Shown here: one piece after another, positions 1-9,743 of the stretch
Layout: every line of letters begins with the position of its first letter
Numbering within the stretch: the stretch's first letter is position 1
From: a bacterium
Lineage (GTDB): Bacteria > Oederibacteriota > CAKKQC01
Length of the DNA: 64,000 nt
Direction: 5' to 3'
NCBI GenBank assembly: GCA_919901855.1
Contig: CAKKQC010000006.1
Location: 217,896-281,895, forward strand
Notes under the pieces: model-generated
Databases searched by the model: none
What the model was told of the DNA's origin: nothing
What the model saw: the letters and a program-made list of their open reading frames with translations, nothing else
Position numbers and translations under genes: made by a program

Positions 1-1929
1 AAGGGCGCGATATTCCTGATGGAGGGTAGTCCGGAACGGCTCGTGTTGATGGTCCAGCAGGGCCTTTCGCCCTTCCTGCAGGATTCGTGCAGGAACGTCG
101 CTTTAGGCCAATGCCTGTGTGGGAGAGCGGCCCTTTCCCGAAAGACGGTTTTCACGGATCACCTCGATGCCTCCCACGAAATCACCTACGAAGGCATTCA
201 ACCTCACGGTCATTTCTGCGTTCCAATCACGAGTGGGCAGGAAGTGCTGGGAGTTCTCAGTGTTTACATCTCAGCGGGGCATTCGCGCGACCTGAGAGAA
301 GAGGAGTTCCTTGGCGCGGTTGCGAGTGTAATCGCGGGCGCGATCAGACATCGGAGGGCGGAGGACGCAAGGGAGAACGCCACCGCGGCACTGGGGTCGT
401 CCGAGGAGACGTTGCGGACGATATTCGAAGACATGCGGGATGGCATCCTGGCCGCCGATGTGGAGACACGACGGTTCGTAACGGTCAACGGGGCGATCTG
501 TCGGATGCTCGGTTACACGCGCGAGGAGCTCATGGCTCTAGGGGTGCTGGACATCCACCCGGCGGAGGATATTCCCCGGATTGGGAAAGTGTTCGGGCGG
601 ATGGCGATGGGCGAGGTGTTGGAGCCCTCCACGCTGCGCATGAAACGGAAGGACGGGTCTGTGTTCTTCGTCGACATCAACGGGACTGCGATTGTGCTCA
701 AAGGGCGACGTTGTGCGGTCGGCGTCTTCCGGGACATAACCGATCGCAAGGTTGCGGAAGCCGAGCGCGGGAAGCTCGAGGACCAGCTCCGGCAGGCGCA
801 AAAGATGGAGGCTATCGGCCGGCTGGCTGGTGGGGTCGCGCACGATTTCAACAACGCGCTCACCGTCATCATGGGTTTCACGGATCTTCTGTTGATGGGG
901 ACACTCGAAGACGGGGTGACCCGACAACGGATGACGGCGATCCGGAAGTCGGCCGAGCACGCGGCATCTCTGACAAGACAGCTTCTCGCGTTCAGCCGGA
1001 GGCAGGTGTTGCAGCCTCACGTGTTGAACCTGGGCGACACGGTCGCCGGGATGGAGCAGATGATCCGCCGGCTGGTCGGGGAGGACATCGAGGTCAGGCT
1101 GACTCTCGATTCCGCCGCGGGGATGGTGATGGCGGACCCTGGCCAGATCGGGCAGGTACTCATGAATCTCGCGGTCAACGCGCGGGATGCCATGCCAGGC
1201 GGTGGCAAGCTCGTGATCGAGGTGGCCAATGCAGATCTATCCGGATCAGCGGACGCCGAAGGGCTGCTCGCCTCGAGTCCCCACCCTTGCGTCATGCTGG
1301 CCGTAAGAGATACCGGCATGGGGATGGACGCGGAGACGAAGACCAGGATCTTCGAGCCCTTCTTCACCACGAAGGCGGAGGGTCACGGCACCGGGCTTGG
1401 GCTCTCGACGGTATTCGGAATTGTCCAGCAGAGCGGGGGAACCATCTCGGTCGGCAGCGATCCGGGCCACGGGACCACGTTCAAGGTATACCTGCCCCGG
1501 GTTGATGAGGTAGTGGCCACCGCAGCGGAATCGGCCAAACATGGGCCGGCCACAACTCCAGGGGAGGTGGCCACGGTCCTTGTCGCCGAGGACGAAGAGG
1601 GCGTGCGGGAACTGGTTCGCGAGGTTCTCGAGAGCGCTGGCCACCGCGTCCTGGTGGCGGTGAGTCCCGAGGCTGCACTTACAGTCGGATTGAAGATGGA
1701 CGGGCGGCTGGACCTTCTGCTCACCGACATGATAATGCCGGGGATGACCGGGAAGGACCTGGCCGGACGACTTCAGGCGAAGGCTCCGGGTCTCCGGGTT
1801 CTCTTCATGTCCGGGTACACGGCGCAGGTCGCCGGTGGCCAGCAACTGCTCGCTGCCGGTGACGCGTTCATCCAGAAGCCGTTCACGCCGGCCGCGCTCC
1901 TCGAGAGGATCCGGGAGGTGCTGGCGTGA
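1..1929 (+). CDS. GAF-PAS hybrid sensor histidine kinase, 5' end outside window
   Basis: The frame is open from the first base, and the first ATG (19) falls inside the GAF domain, so the true start lies upstream. Numbered from that ATG, the order is a GAF remnant (about 1-115), PAS (about 125-245), HisKA with the phospho-accepting His275 in GGVAHDF, HATPase_c with the N box (NARDAM) and G boxes (DTGMGMD, GTGLGL), and a C-terminal receiver domain (about 515-636) with the acidic pair in VAEDEE, the Asp in LLTDMIMPG and the Lys in IQKPF. No membrane segment is seen, so a cytoplasmic kinase is likely. It overlaps the next kinase gene by 4 nt (GTGA) and heads a signalling cassette. The ligand is unknown. 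Confidence 0.9.
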   Translation, partial: KGAIFLMEGSPERLVLMVQQGLSPFLQDSCRNVALGQCLCGRAALSRKTVFTDHLDASHEITYEGIQPHGHFCVPITSGQEVLGVLSVYISAGHSRDLREEEFLGAVASVIAGAIRHRRAEDARENATAALGSSEETLRTIFEDMRDGILAADVETRRFVTVNGAICRMLGYTREELMALGVLDIHPAEDIPRIGKVFGRMAMGEVLEPSTLRMKRKDGSVFFVDINGTAIVLKGRRCAVGVFRDITDRKVAEAERGKLEDQLRQAQKMEAIGRLAGGVAHDFNNALTVIMGFTDLLLMGTLEDGVTRQRMTAIRKSAEHAASLTRQLLAFSRRQVLQPHVLNLGDTVAGMEQMIRRLVGEDIEVRLTLDSAAGMVMADPGQIGQVLMNLAVNARDAMPGGGKLVIEVANADLSGSADAEGLLASSPHPCVMLAVRDTGMGMDAETKTRIFEPFFTTKAEGHGTGLGLSTVFGIVQQSGGTISVGSDPGHGTTFKVYLPRVDEVVATAAESAKHGPATTPGEVATVLVAEDEEGVRELVREVLESAGHRVLVAVSPEAALTVGLKMDGRLDLLLTDMIMPGMTGKDLAGRLQAKAPGLRVLFMSGYTAQVAGGQQLLAAGDAFIQKPFTPAALLERIREVLA

Positions 1930-4900
1930 CGAGACCGGGCAGAGCGGGGGCTGCGGCGGAAGGATCCGGCCTGATCCGTGCCGCGCAGGCATGCGGAGCG
2001 GTAGCAGGTGCATTCGGGATGATCGCGCTTCTCGGGTGGGTCGCAGGGCTTCCCGTGCTGGCGAGCTTCGGGACAGGCCTGATACCGATGGCGCCCAGTA
2101 CGGCAGCGCTTTTCCTGTTGTTCGGGGTCTCGGTGTACTTCCGCGCGGGCGCGCGACCTTCCGAGCGTGAACGCGTGGCGGGCCTCGTGTGCGGAGCGTT
2201 TGGCGTAACGCTTGCCCTGATACTGCTAATCCTGTCGGTAATGGGCGTGCACGTTGAGGCCGAGCACCTGGGCCTCCGGATCTCGGGCACGTTAGGCGAC
2301 GTGGCCGTGGGGTACATCTCGCCCCTGTCGGCCTTCTGCTTCGTCCTGGGGGGAATCTCCTGCGGATTGCTGCCGTCCCCGGCGTCGGGCAGGTTGCCGG
2401 CGATGGCGGGGTTGCTGGCCGCCGCCCTTCTGGGCATGATCGCCGTGGTCTTCACGGTGGCCTATCTCGTGGGTGGACCGCTCATGTACGGCGGCAGCAT
2501 GATCCCGCCTGCGATGCCGACCACGCTCGCCTTTCTCGCGCTCAGCTCCGGCCTTCTACTGCTGCACGCCCTCCGGGCCGGTGCGCGCGACGCGCATCGA
2601 GGCCCGCCCGGCGAGCACGTGCCAACACCGGCCCTCCTGGTATTCGTCCTGCTGGCGGCAGGAATCCTCGCGGCCGGCGCGCTCTACTCCCACTGGTCTC
2701 AGCGGCGGCTCCAGAGCGAGGTCCGGAGCAGACTGATCGATATCGCGGGCCTCAAGGTCGCCGATCTGGTGTTGTGGCGGCAGGAACGCCTGGGAGATGC
2801 CGGCGTGTTCTCCGGCAATACGGCCTTCGCCGGGCTGACGCGGAGCTTTCTCGCCGATGCACCGGACGCGGGGACGAGGAAAGCGATGATGGTCTGGCTG
2901 ACCAAGCTTCTGGACAGCAACGGTTATGACCGGATCTCTCTCCTGGACAGTCGCGGGGTGGAGCGGGCTGCCGTCCCCGGGCCGGTCAGGCGACCCGTTC
3001 CGTACCATCCCCGGGAGGTGCGCGCCGTGCTGGCCTCCGGCCGGCCGGCCATCCTCGATTTCCACCGGCATCCGCCCGATCCGGGGGTACACCTCGCGGT
3101 CCTTGCGCCGATCATCGACGAATCCGACGGGCACCCGCTCGGAGCGCTGGTCCTACGGATCGATCCCAACCGGTATCTCTATCCCTGGTTGAAGCGATGG
3201 CCCACGCCAAGCGCGTCCGCGGAAACGCTCCTCGTCCGGCGGGACGGCGACGCGGTCCTGTTCCTGAACGACCTGCGATTCCGGGGGGGCGCTGCCATGG
3301 CCCTGCGCATCCCACTCGCCCGGGCGGACGTGCCCGCGGTGATGGCGGTGGCAGGGCGGGAAGGCATCGTCGAGGGCCTGGACTACCGGGGCGAGCCCGT
3401 GGTCGCCGCCCTCCTCGCCGTACCCGGCTCGCCGTGGTTCCTGGTGGCGCGCATGGACCGGTCGGAAGCGCTCGCGGGCTCGCGCCGGACCCTGTGGGGC
3501 GTGGTCTTCTTCATCGGGGTCCTGCTGGTCGCCGCCGCTGCTGCGATGTACATGATCTGGCAGAGAGGCCGGCTAGTGGTCATCCGCCAACGGTTCGAGG
3601 CGGCGGCGGCGCTGGCGTCGTCCAAGGCCCGGTATCAATCCCTGTTCGAGAAGTCGCAGGATGCCCTCATGACGCTCGCGCCGCCCCTGTGGGCGTTCAC
3701 CTCGGGCAACGCGGCCACGGTCGCCATGTTCGGGGCGCGGGACGAAGCCGATTTCACGACGCGGCCGCCCTGGGGGTACTCGCCCGAGCGGCAACCAGAC
3801 GGCTGCCCATCCGGGGAGAAGGCTATAGACATGATCCAGGCGGCCATGACCAGGGGCGTCCACTCCTTCGAATGGACCCATAGGCGACTATCGGGTGAGG
3901 ACTTTTCCGCCAGCGTTCTGTTGACGAGGTTGGAGGCGGAAGGGGGGCCATTCCTGCTGGCGACGGTGCGCGATGAAACCGAACGTAAGCGGGCGGGGAA
4001 TGCGCTGCGGGAGTCGGAGGAGCTCTACCGGACGCTGGTCAGCGCGCTCCCCGATGCGGTGGCCATGTCCAACGCCAGCGGCGAGATCCACTTTGCGTCA
4101 CCGAAGGCCATGGAGATGCTGGGCTTCACCGACTTCGGGGATGTGCGGGCGAGAAGCATCTTCGACTTCATCGACCCCGATAGTAGGCGGGGACTGGAGC
4201 TGAGCCGCAAGAAGATGTTCAGAGAGGGCTCCATCAGGGATTTCGAATGCACATTCCTCAAGAGGGATGGGAGCCGCGTCCCGGTGGAATTCAGCGCGGC
4301 CGTGGCCAGGAATGTCCGGGGTGAACCGACGGGAGTAATCGCGGTCATGCGCGACGTCACGCAACGGAAGCGACTGGAGGAACAACTCCATCAGTCCCAG
4401 AAGATGGAGGCTGTCGGGACGCTGGCCGGGGGGGTGGCGCACGAGTTCAACAACCTGCTGACCGTAATCAAGGGATACACGGAGCTGCTGTTGGCGGAGG
4501 TGACGGTGGCGGGCGCGACCCGGCAGCGGCTCGACCGGATTCAGGGGGCGGCCGACCGGGCGGCCCTCCTCACCAGCCACCTCCTCGCGTTCAGCCGCCA
4601 GCAGGTTTCCCAGGCCCGGCCGGTCCGGCTCGGGGAGGCGGTGGCCGGTATGGAGACCCTCCTCCGCGCGCAGGCGGGGGAGGCCGTGGAGTTCGAGGTA
4701 AAGCTGGATCCTGCCGCCGGAGAGGTCATGGCGGACCCGGGCCAGCTCTGGCTGGTCGCCCTCAATCTCGTCGTCAATGCGCGGGACGCGATGGCGGGCG
4801 GCGGCCGCCTCACGATCGAGGTCGCGAACGCGGAGCTGGACGGGCAGGAGGTCGCCATGCAGCAACCCGTGATTCCCGGGCCTTACGTCATGCTGGCCGT

Positions 4901-5156
4901 GAGCGACACCGGGACGGGGATGGACGAATCGACGCAAGCCCGCATCTTCGAGCCGTTCTTTTCCACGAAGGGCGTGGGGGCAGGCGTGGGGCTCGGCCTC
5001 TCGGCCGTCTTCGGGATCGTCCAGCATGCGGGCGGCGGGATCGCCGTCGAGAGCACGCCCGGCCGGGGCAGTGCGTTCCGCGTGTATCTGCCCAGGCTTG
5101 GAGACGGTTCCGACCTTCCGCTGTCCGAAGGCATGCAGGGGATCTCGGCGTCATGA
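1926..5156 (+). CDS. Membrane sensor histidine kinase, 7TM-periplasmic-PAS-PAS-HisKA-HATPase
   Basis: A 1076-residue kinase starting at a GTG that overlaps the upstream stop (GTGA). About seven hydrophobic segments fill residues 15-255 in a MASE-like arrangement. An extracytoplasmic sensor region of about 260 residues follows, then another membrane segment near 525-548, two PAS domains (about 565-690 and 695-820), HisKA (GGVAHEFNN, the phospho-acceptor His) and HATPase_c (NARDAM, DTGTGMD, GVGLGLS). Unlike its neighbour it has no receiver domain, so it must signal through a separate regulator; the REC/HD-GYP protein two genes downstream is the obvious partner. The kinase core closely resembles that of the upstream gene, suggesting local duplication. 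The sensed signal cannot be read from the sequence. Confidence 0.92.
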   Translation: MTRPGRAGAAAEGSGLIRAAQACGAVAGAFGMIALLGWVAGLPVLASFGTGLIPMAPSTAALFLLFGVSVYFRAGARPSERERVAGLVCGAFGVTLALILLILSVMGVHVEAEHLGLRISGTLGDVAVGYISPLSAFCFVLGGISCGLLPSPASGRLPAMAGLLAAALLGMIAVVFTVAYLVGGPLMYGGSMIPPAMPTTLAFLALSSGLLLLHALRAGARDAHRGPPGEHVPTPALLVFVLLAAGILAAGALYSHWSQRRLQSEVRSRLIDIAGLKVADLVLWRQERLGDAGVFSGNTAFAGLTRSFLADAPDAGTRKAMMVWLTKLLDSNGYDRISLLDSRGVERAAVPGPVRRPVPYHPREVRAVLASGRPAILDFHRHPPDPGVHLAVLAPIIDESDGHPLGALVLRIDPNRYLYPWLKRWPTPSASAETLLVRRDGDAVLFLNDLRFRGGAAMALRIPLARADVPAVMAVAGREGIVEGLDYRGEPVVAALLAVPGSPWFLVARMDRSEALAGSRRTLWGVVFFIGVLLVAAAAAMYMIWQRGRLVVIRQRFEAAAALASSKARYQSLFEKSQDALMTLAPPLWAFTSGNAATVAMFGARDEADFTTRPPWGYSPERQPDGCPSGEKAIDMIQAAMTRGVHSFEWTHRRLSGEDFSASVLLTRLEAEGGPFLLATVRDETERKRAGNALRESEELYRTLVSALPDAVAMSNASGEIHFASPKAMEMLGFTDFGDVRARSIFDFIDPDSRRGLELSRKKMFREGSIRDFECTFLKRDGSRVPVEFSAAVARNVRGEPTGVIAVMRDVTQRKRLEEQLHQSQKMEAVGTLAGGVAHEFNNLLTVIKGYTELLLAEVTVAGATRQRLDRIQGAADRAALLTSHLLAFSRQQVSQARPVRLGEAVAGMETLLRAQAGEAVEFEVKLDPAAGEVMADPGQLWLVALNLVVNARDAMAGGGRLTIEVANAELDGQEVAMQQPVIPGPYVMLAVSDTGTGMDESTQARIFEPFFSTKGVGAGVGLGLSAVFGIVQHAGGGIAVESTPGRGSAFRVYLPRLGDGSDLPLSEGMQGISAS

Positions 5157-5362
5157 ACCGCGGCAAGACGCGGACCGTCATGGTGTCCGGAGCATCGATC
5201 GACTTGTGTGCTGCCGGCTGGGAATGGGCCCGCGTTGCCTGCGGATGGCCGCTCGTGGTCCTGGCCGTGTTGCTCTTCTTTCTGTCCCTGTTCGACGTGA
5301 GCGACGGCGTAGAACGCCTGGTCACCTGGATGACCGCCTTCGCGTTCAGGATCTTCCCGTGA
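5153..5362 (+). CDS. Small single-pass membrane protein of unknown function
   Basis: A 69-residue protein whose ATG overlaps the kinase stop (ATGA), followed after 12 nt by the HD-GYP regulator gene. It has one strongly hydrophobic segment (about 32-47, PLVVLAVLLFFLSLF) between short polar ends. I recognise no family. Its position between kinase and regulator, with translational coupling to the kinase, suggests an accessory membrane peptide of this signalling unit, but that is inference. A spurious reading frame is possible, although the tight overlap and codon usage like that of its neighbours argue for a real gene. Confidence 0.55.
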   Translation: MNRGKTRTVMVSGASIDLCAAGWEWARVACGWPLVVLAVLLFFLSLFDVSDGVERLVTWMTAFAFRIFP

Positions 5363-5374
5363 GGGCCTGACGGC

Positions 5375-6463
5375 GTGCTGGACCAGGCGCGTATTCTCGT
5401 CGTCGACGACGACGCCGATATGCGCGAGTTTCTGTCGGAGGTGCTGTCCGGGGAAGGGCACATGGTATCCGTCGCTGCGGACGGGACGGAGGCGCTCGCG
5501 ATCGTGACCCCGGCGTTCGACCTGATTCTGGCGGATCTCGGGATGCCGGGCATGGACGGATTCGAGCTCATCGCCCGCGTCCGCGGGGACCCGCTGCTGG
5601 GGCACATCCCGATCGTGGTCGTAACCGGCTCGGACACGATCGAGAACTGGCGCACCGCGGTGGCCTACGGGGCCGACGACTTCGTCCGGAAGCCCGTGGT
5701 GGCCGACGAGATCCGCCTACGGGTCCGCGTGCAGTTGAAACTGAAACGGTCGCTGGACGAACTCCGGGCGAGCCGGGCCTCGTTGGAAGGGGTCGTCCAG
5801 CAGCGGACGTTCGCGCTCGAGCGCGCCCTGCGGAACGTGACCGAGCACGTGCGCCTCCTCGACGAGGCCCGCGTGGACACGGTCTTCCGCCTGGCCCTTG
5901 CGGCGGAGGCCAGGGACCCCGACACGGCGGGGCACCTGCGCCGGATGAAGGGGATCTCGATCGTGGTGGCGCAGGCCATGGGCTTCCCGCGAGAGGAGTG
6001 CGAGACGATTGGTAACGCAGCGATGGTGCACGACATCGGCAAGCTCGGGATTCCCGAGGGGATACTCCGGTCGCGGACGGATCTCTCGGCCGCGGACCGC
6101 GAGATCATGCGGTCGCACACGGTCATCGGGGCGAAGATCCTGGCGGAGTCATCCGCGCCCGTCCTGCGCGCCGGTGAGACGTGCGCCCTGACCCACCACG
6201 AGCGCTGGGACGGCTCCGGGTATCCGAACGGCCTCCGGGGGGACGCGATCCCCCTCTACGGTCGGATCTGCGCCGTCACGGACGTCTTCGACGCCTTGAC
6301 GCACGAGCGGTCGTACAAGCCGGCGTTCCCGGTCGAGAAGTCCGTGGCCATCATGAAGGAACTCAAGGGGCGCGCGTTCGACCCGGCCATCCTGAGTGTC
6401 TTCCTCGCCAACCTCTACGAGGTGGTCGAGGTGGCGAAGGTGCACGGAGAGACCGTCCGCTGA
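5375..6463 (+). CDS. Response regulator with HD-GYP phosphodiesterase domain
   Basis: A 362-residue protein from a GTG start. The receiver domain (about 5-120) shows VVDDDAD, LADLGMPGMDG with the phospho-acceptor Asp, and a conserved Lys in VRKPV. A helical linker leads to an HD-GYP domain (about 165-345) with VHDIGK, the HH pair in THHERWDGSGYP and DVFDAL. HD-GYP proteins hydrolyse cyclic di-GMP to pGpG or GMP, so the predicted output is phosphorylation-controlled lowering of c-di-GMP, affecting attachment or motility. It closes the two-kinase cassette. No GGDEF cyclase is seen in the window. The surface-protein locus begins directly downstream, which makes c-di-GMP control of it a testable idea. 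Confidence 0.93.
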   Translation: MLDQARILVVDDDADMREFLSEVLSGEGHMVSVAADGTEALAIVTPAFDLILADLGMPGMDGFELIARVRGDPLLGHIPIVVVTGSDTIENWRTAVAYGADDFVRKPVVADEIRLRVRVQLKLKRSLDELRASRASLEGVVQQRTFALERALRNVTEHVRLLDEARVDTVFRLALAAEARDPDTAGHLRRMKGISIVVAQAMGFPREECETIGNAAMVHDIGKLGIPEGILRSRTDLSAADREIMRSHTVIGAKILAESSAPVLRAGETCALTHHERWDGSGYPNGLRGDAIPLYGRICAVTDVFDALTHERSYKPAFPVEKSVAIMKELKGRAFDPAILSVFLANLYEVVEVAKVHGETVR

Positions 6464-6692
6464 TTGCGGCCGGGGGCGCCTGGCCGTCAGCTTTCCGGAC
6501 GTCGTTGCCCGGGGACCCCGGGAAGGGGTACTATCAATCAACCGGCCCTGAGGGAGGGTCCTGCCTGACGGTCAGACAGCGGTCAACGGAGAGCCACGCA
6601 GAATAAGGGGTTACCAGAGGCGGCCGGCTCTTCAGGAATGACCCCAAAAAGGGGGTGTGAACGCTGTCACTGAACGGATTCTCGGACGCGCG

Positions 6693-6698
6693 TAGGGT
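6693..6698 (+). promoter_or_regulatory. Putative -10 element (TAGGGT) of the DUF11 locus
   Basis: TAGGGT lies 7 nt before the GTG at 6706. A CTGAAC hexamer 17 nt further upstream is a weak -35 candidate. The spacing places the transcript start at or next to the start codon. The 230 nt between this gene and the HD-GYP gene show no other clear feature except a small CCCC-AAAAA-GGGG inverted repeat near 6643-6656. Confidence 0.35.
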
Positions 6699-6705
6699 GT
6701 TAACC

Positions 6706-9609
6706 GTGAGAGTGCGTTCCGAGGAAGCCTGCCCAGTAAGGCTCCGGCGGGCCGCCCGGGTGATCCGGACGGCCGTCGCGGGCCTCTGCCTCCTCGCCGT
6801 CCCCGCCCGGGCGGCGCGGATCGGGCTGGTGCCCCTCATGGGGGACGGGGCCGCCGGCCGCACGATCGTGCTCTCGGGCAACTGCTTCGAGCCGTCAACC
6901 ACCTACACGATCCGGATCGGGGGATTCGCGGTCCTGCCCGCCACCGTCACCTCGTCCGCCGGGGGCGTCATCGCCAACACGACACTGACCCTGCCCGACC
7001 TCCCGCGGGGCAACCTCGACGTCATGCTCGCCTCCGCCACCATGACCAGGTCCTTCACCGGGGCCTTCCGGGTCTGGCCCAATCTCTGCGTCTCTCCGGT
7101 GATTGGAGGGGGCCGGTTCGGGGAGACGTGGGAGACCAATGTCGCCATCCCGACGGGTGGGTGGGTGGGCATGGTCTTCCGGGTCGAGGGCTGGGGGTTC
7201 GCCGGGGGGGCCACCATCGGGGCGAACACGATCACGGTCGGGGGTGCGGCCACGACGCATCCGGCCATCCCGGTATCGGCCGGGGGACGGTTCCAGTCGG
7301 CGACCATCATCGTCTCGAGCAACCTGCCGAACGGGAACCAGAGCATCGTGATCAACGATGGGGCCGGCAACACGTTCACCGGGGCCTACCAGGTCCGGCG
7401 GTCGATCGCCATGAGTCCCGCCAAGGGCTACGGGGCCCTCGGTTCGACGATCCTGATCGAGGGCTGGGGATTCACGCCGGGGACGACGGGGGCGATCACG
7501 GTCGGCCTGGCCACGACCACGCCGGGGCCGGGGCTGGCGGTCGCGGCCGACGGGTCGTTCGCGGGGACGGTCAGGCTCCAGGGCGATCCCGGCGGCGGGC
7601 AGGTGGCGGTCACCACGGGCCAGGGGAGCTTCCCCAACTGCTACAACGACACGACCGCCGGAACCCGCCAGCTCGGCATCTACCCGGTGACCCCAGACGG
7701 GCCGGAGAACGGGGCGATCCGGATCGAGGGGATGGGGAACTGGTCGAACGGGACCATCGCCGCGGACTCGGTGACGGTGCAGGTACCCGGGGGCGACGTG
7801 CCGACGACGCACCCCGCGATCCCGGTCGCGAACGGCCGGTTCCCGCGACGGTGGATCGTGGTGACCGACACGATCGAGCTCAACGCGCGGGGGCTCTCTA
7901 TGGCCAACGGGGGCAAGCAGACCAACCAGGCGTTCTACAGCCGTAGAAACCTGGGCGCTTGCCCCGTGTACTCCGACGGGACCGCGGGGTTCACGACGAC
8001 GATCACGGGCTGGTCGTTCGACCAGGGCTCGGCGATCGCGGCCAACTCGACCACGGTGGGCGGGGTGACGACCACGCATGCGGGAACGAAGGTGGATATC
8101 TACGGCGAACTGCCTCCCCTGGCCGTCGCCCTGCCGGCCCTGCCGAACGGGAATCTCGCCGTCGTGGTCACGGACAGCGCGGTCACCTCGTTCGCGTCGA
8201 TCATGCACGCGCGCCGGACGATCGGGCTCTCGTATGTGGTCGGGCCGGGGTCCGCGGGCGATGTCACGAACCTCACCGGCAACGGTTTCGTCGCTGGCGC
8301 TATCGGGGCGAACACGATCACGTTCGGCGGGACGGCGGTCGCGCACGCCGGGATCGTGGTGACGGCCAACGGGAACTTCGCCTCCACCGCCCTGACCCTG
8401 CCTGCGCTGGCCGGAGGTCCGAAGGACGTCGTCGCCCAGGGCGGCGAGGTTTTTCCCCAGGCGTTCCGGGTGGCGACGGTCGGGCTGACGGTGGTGAAGA
8501 CCCAGACCCCGGTTGCTCCCGGGATCGGGGAACTCGTGACGTACCGGGTGGTGGTGACGAACACGGGGACCGGGATGCTCACGAACCTGACGTTGACGGA
8601 CACGCTGTCGCCCGTGGTCGTGAGCGCGTCGGCGAGCGAGCCGTCCGGCTGGCCGACGCCCGCCGTGACCCAGGCGGCCGCGGGCACGCTGTTCTCGTGG
8701 AGCAACGGCGCGCCGGGCCTCGCCCCCGGCATGGCGCTGACGTTCACGATCACGGGACGGATGGGGCTCGTGTGCGCGAACACGCAGGTGAGCAACACGG
8801 CGTTTGCGACGGGGAGCGACGGGTGCGGTGGCGTGGCAGTCGCGGTCCGGAGCGCGGTGGGCAGCATCGTGGCGCCGCCGACGATGAGCCTGACCGTGGT
8901 GAAGGCCCATGTGCCGGCGGCGCCGGTCAACGGCGGGAATGTGACCTTCTCCATCATCGTGACGAACGCAGGGACGGCGACCCTCACGGGCCTCACGATC
9001 GTGGACACGCTGAGCGGGAGCATCACCTGCGTCAGCCAGACGAGCGATCCGGCCCTGGCGTGGAACGGGAACGCGTCCACCGTGGGCTGGGCGGGGGCGG
9101 TCGTCGTCGGACCCAATGCCTCGGCTACGGTGACCGTCACTGCGACCAATACGGCTCCCAACGCGGGCTGGATTTCGAACACGGTCTGGGTGCAGGCAAC
9201 GACCGCGTGCGGGACCGTGCAGGCCTCCGCACTCGATCCGGGCTACCTGCTGGCTGCTCCGGTCCTGACAGTCGCCAAATCGAGCAGTCAGCCCAAGGGT
9301 GCAAGGGGCGCCGTGATCACGTACTCGATCACGTTGAGCAACATGCGGGTCGCCGGGGGCGCCTGCGGGGATCCCTGGATGACGGCGAAGGGCATCGTCT
9401 TTCAGGACACAGTGCCGGCGGGAATGACGTTCAACGCCGGCACTCTCCAGATTTCCACGAACAACGGCGCGACTTTCAATCCCGCCGCGAACCTGGGGGT
9501 GCTGCCGCTCATCGCCGTGGCGGTTCCGGACATGAACGAGGGCGACGGCGATCCCGTGTGCCTGCCCGGCAACGCCGTCGTCGTCAAGTTCGATGTGACC
9601 GTGCAGTGA
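6706..9609 (+). CDS. Large secreted repeat protein: IPT-like repeats followed by DUF11 domains
   Basis: About 967 residues. A basic, then hydrophobic N terminus ending in VPARAA looks like a Sec signal peptide. Next come about six repeats of 90-100 residues (to about residue 595) sharing patterns such as IEGWGF, GANTITVGG, TTHPAIPV and LPNGN; they read like IPT/TIG or Ig-like beta domains. Three DUF11-type domains follow (about 597-715, 720-850, 855-967) with LTVVKTQTP, VTNTGTG, LTDTLSP and LTVAKSSSQ signatures. DUF11 proteins are surface or extracellular beta-sandwich proteins. The last domain resembles the two small paralogues downstream. I chose GTG 6706 because of the -10 element 7 nt before it; GTG 6697 is an alternative. 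No sorting signal is recognised. Confidence 0.8.
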   Translation: MRVRSEEACPVRLRRAARVIRTAVAGLCLLAVPARAARIGLVPLMGDGAAGRTIVLSGNCFEPSTTYTIRIGGFAVLPATVTSSAGGVIANTTLTLPDLPRGNLDVMLASATMTRSFTGAFRVWPNLCVSPVIGGGRFGETWETNVAIPTGGWVGMVFRVEGWGFAGGATIGANTITVGGAATTHPAIPVSAGGRFQSATIIVSSNLPNGNQSIVINDGAGNTFTGAYQVRRSIAMSPAKGYGALGSTILIEGWGFTPGTTGAITVGLATTTPGPGLAVAADGSFAGTVRLQGDPGGGQVAVTTGQGSFPNCYNDTTAGTRQLGIYPVTPDGPENGAIRIEGMGNWSNGTIAADSVTVQVPGGDVPTTHPAIPVANGRFPRRWIVVTDTIELNARGLSMANGGKQTNQAFYSRRNLGACPVYSDGTAGFTTTITGWSFDQGSAIAANSTTVGGVTTTHAGTKVDIYGELPPLAVALPALPNGNLAVVVTDSAVTSFASIMHARRTIGLSYVVGPGSAGDVTNLTGNGFVAGAIGANTITFGGTAVAHAGIVVTANGNFASTALTLPALAGGPKDVVAQGGEVFPQAFRVATVGLTVVKTQTPVAPGIGELVTYRVVVTNTGTGMLTNLTLTDTLSPVVVSASASEPSGWPTPAVTQAAAGTLFSWSNGAPGLAPGMALTFTITGRMGLVCANTQVSNTAFATGSDGCGGVAVAVRSAVGSIVAPPTMSLTVVKAHVPAAPVNGGNVTFSIIVTNAGTATLTGLTIVDTLSGSITCVSQTSDPALAWNGNASTVGWAGAVVVGPNASATVTVTATNTAPNAGWISNTVWVQATTACGTVQASALDPGYLLAAPVLTVAKSSSQPKGARGAVITYSITLSNMRVAGGACGDPWMTAKGIVFQDTVPAGMTFNAGTLQISTNNGATFNPAANLGVLPLIAVAVPDMNEGDGDPVCLPGNAVVVKFDVTVQ

Positions 9610-9692
9610 GTCCTTCATGCCGGCTTGATGCAGTCGGGTTTCGACAACTCGGTCGCGGAGGCCCGATCAGCCTTCACGGCCTTCACTCCCAA

Positions 9693-9725
9693 CCCCGGTC
9701 CGGGTCGATCACCCGGTCGGGCGAA
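9693..9725 (+). repeat. GC palindrome leader, copy 1
   Basis: CCCCGGTCCGGGT is followed by CACCCGGTCGGGCGAA, ending 4 nt before the AAGGAG ribosome-binding site of the first small DUF11 gene. The same two-palindrome arrangement precedes the second paralogue at 10586-10613. It may form one or two hairpins in the leader; the function is unknown. Confidence 0.5.
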
Positions 9726-9743
9726 CAAAAGGAGATCACGAAA

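Noticed and set aside
6464-6696. Possible cyclic di-GMP riboswitch before the surface locus, suggested by the HD-GYP neighbour and a GGGGTTACC segment
   Set aside because: I could not find the conserved core or paired stems of GEMM-I or GEMM-II elements; only a short CCCC-AAAAA-GGGG repeat is visible.
6895-9618. A 907-codon open frame antisense to the DUF11 protein gene, extremely rich in Arg, Gly and His
   Set aside because: Mirror frame of a GC-rich repeat gene; no domain, no signal, composition typical of antisense shadow.
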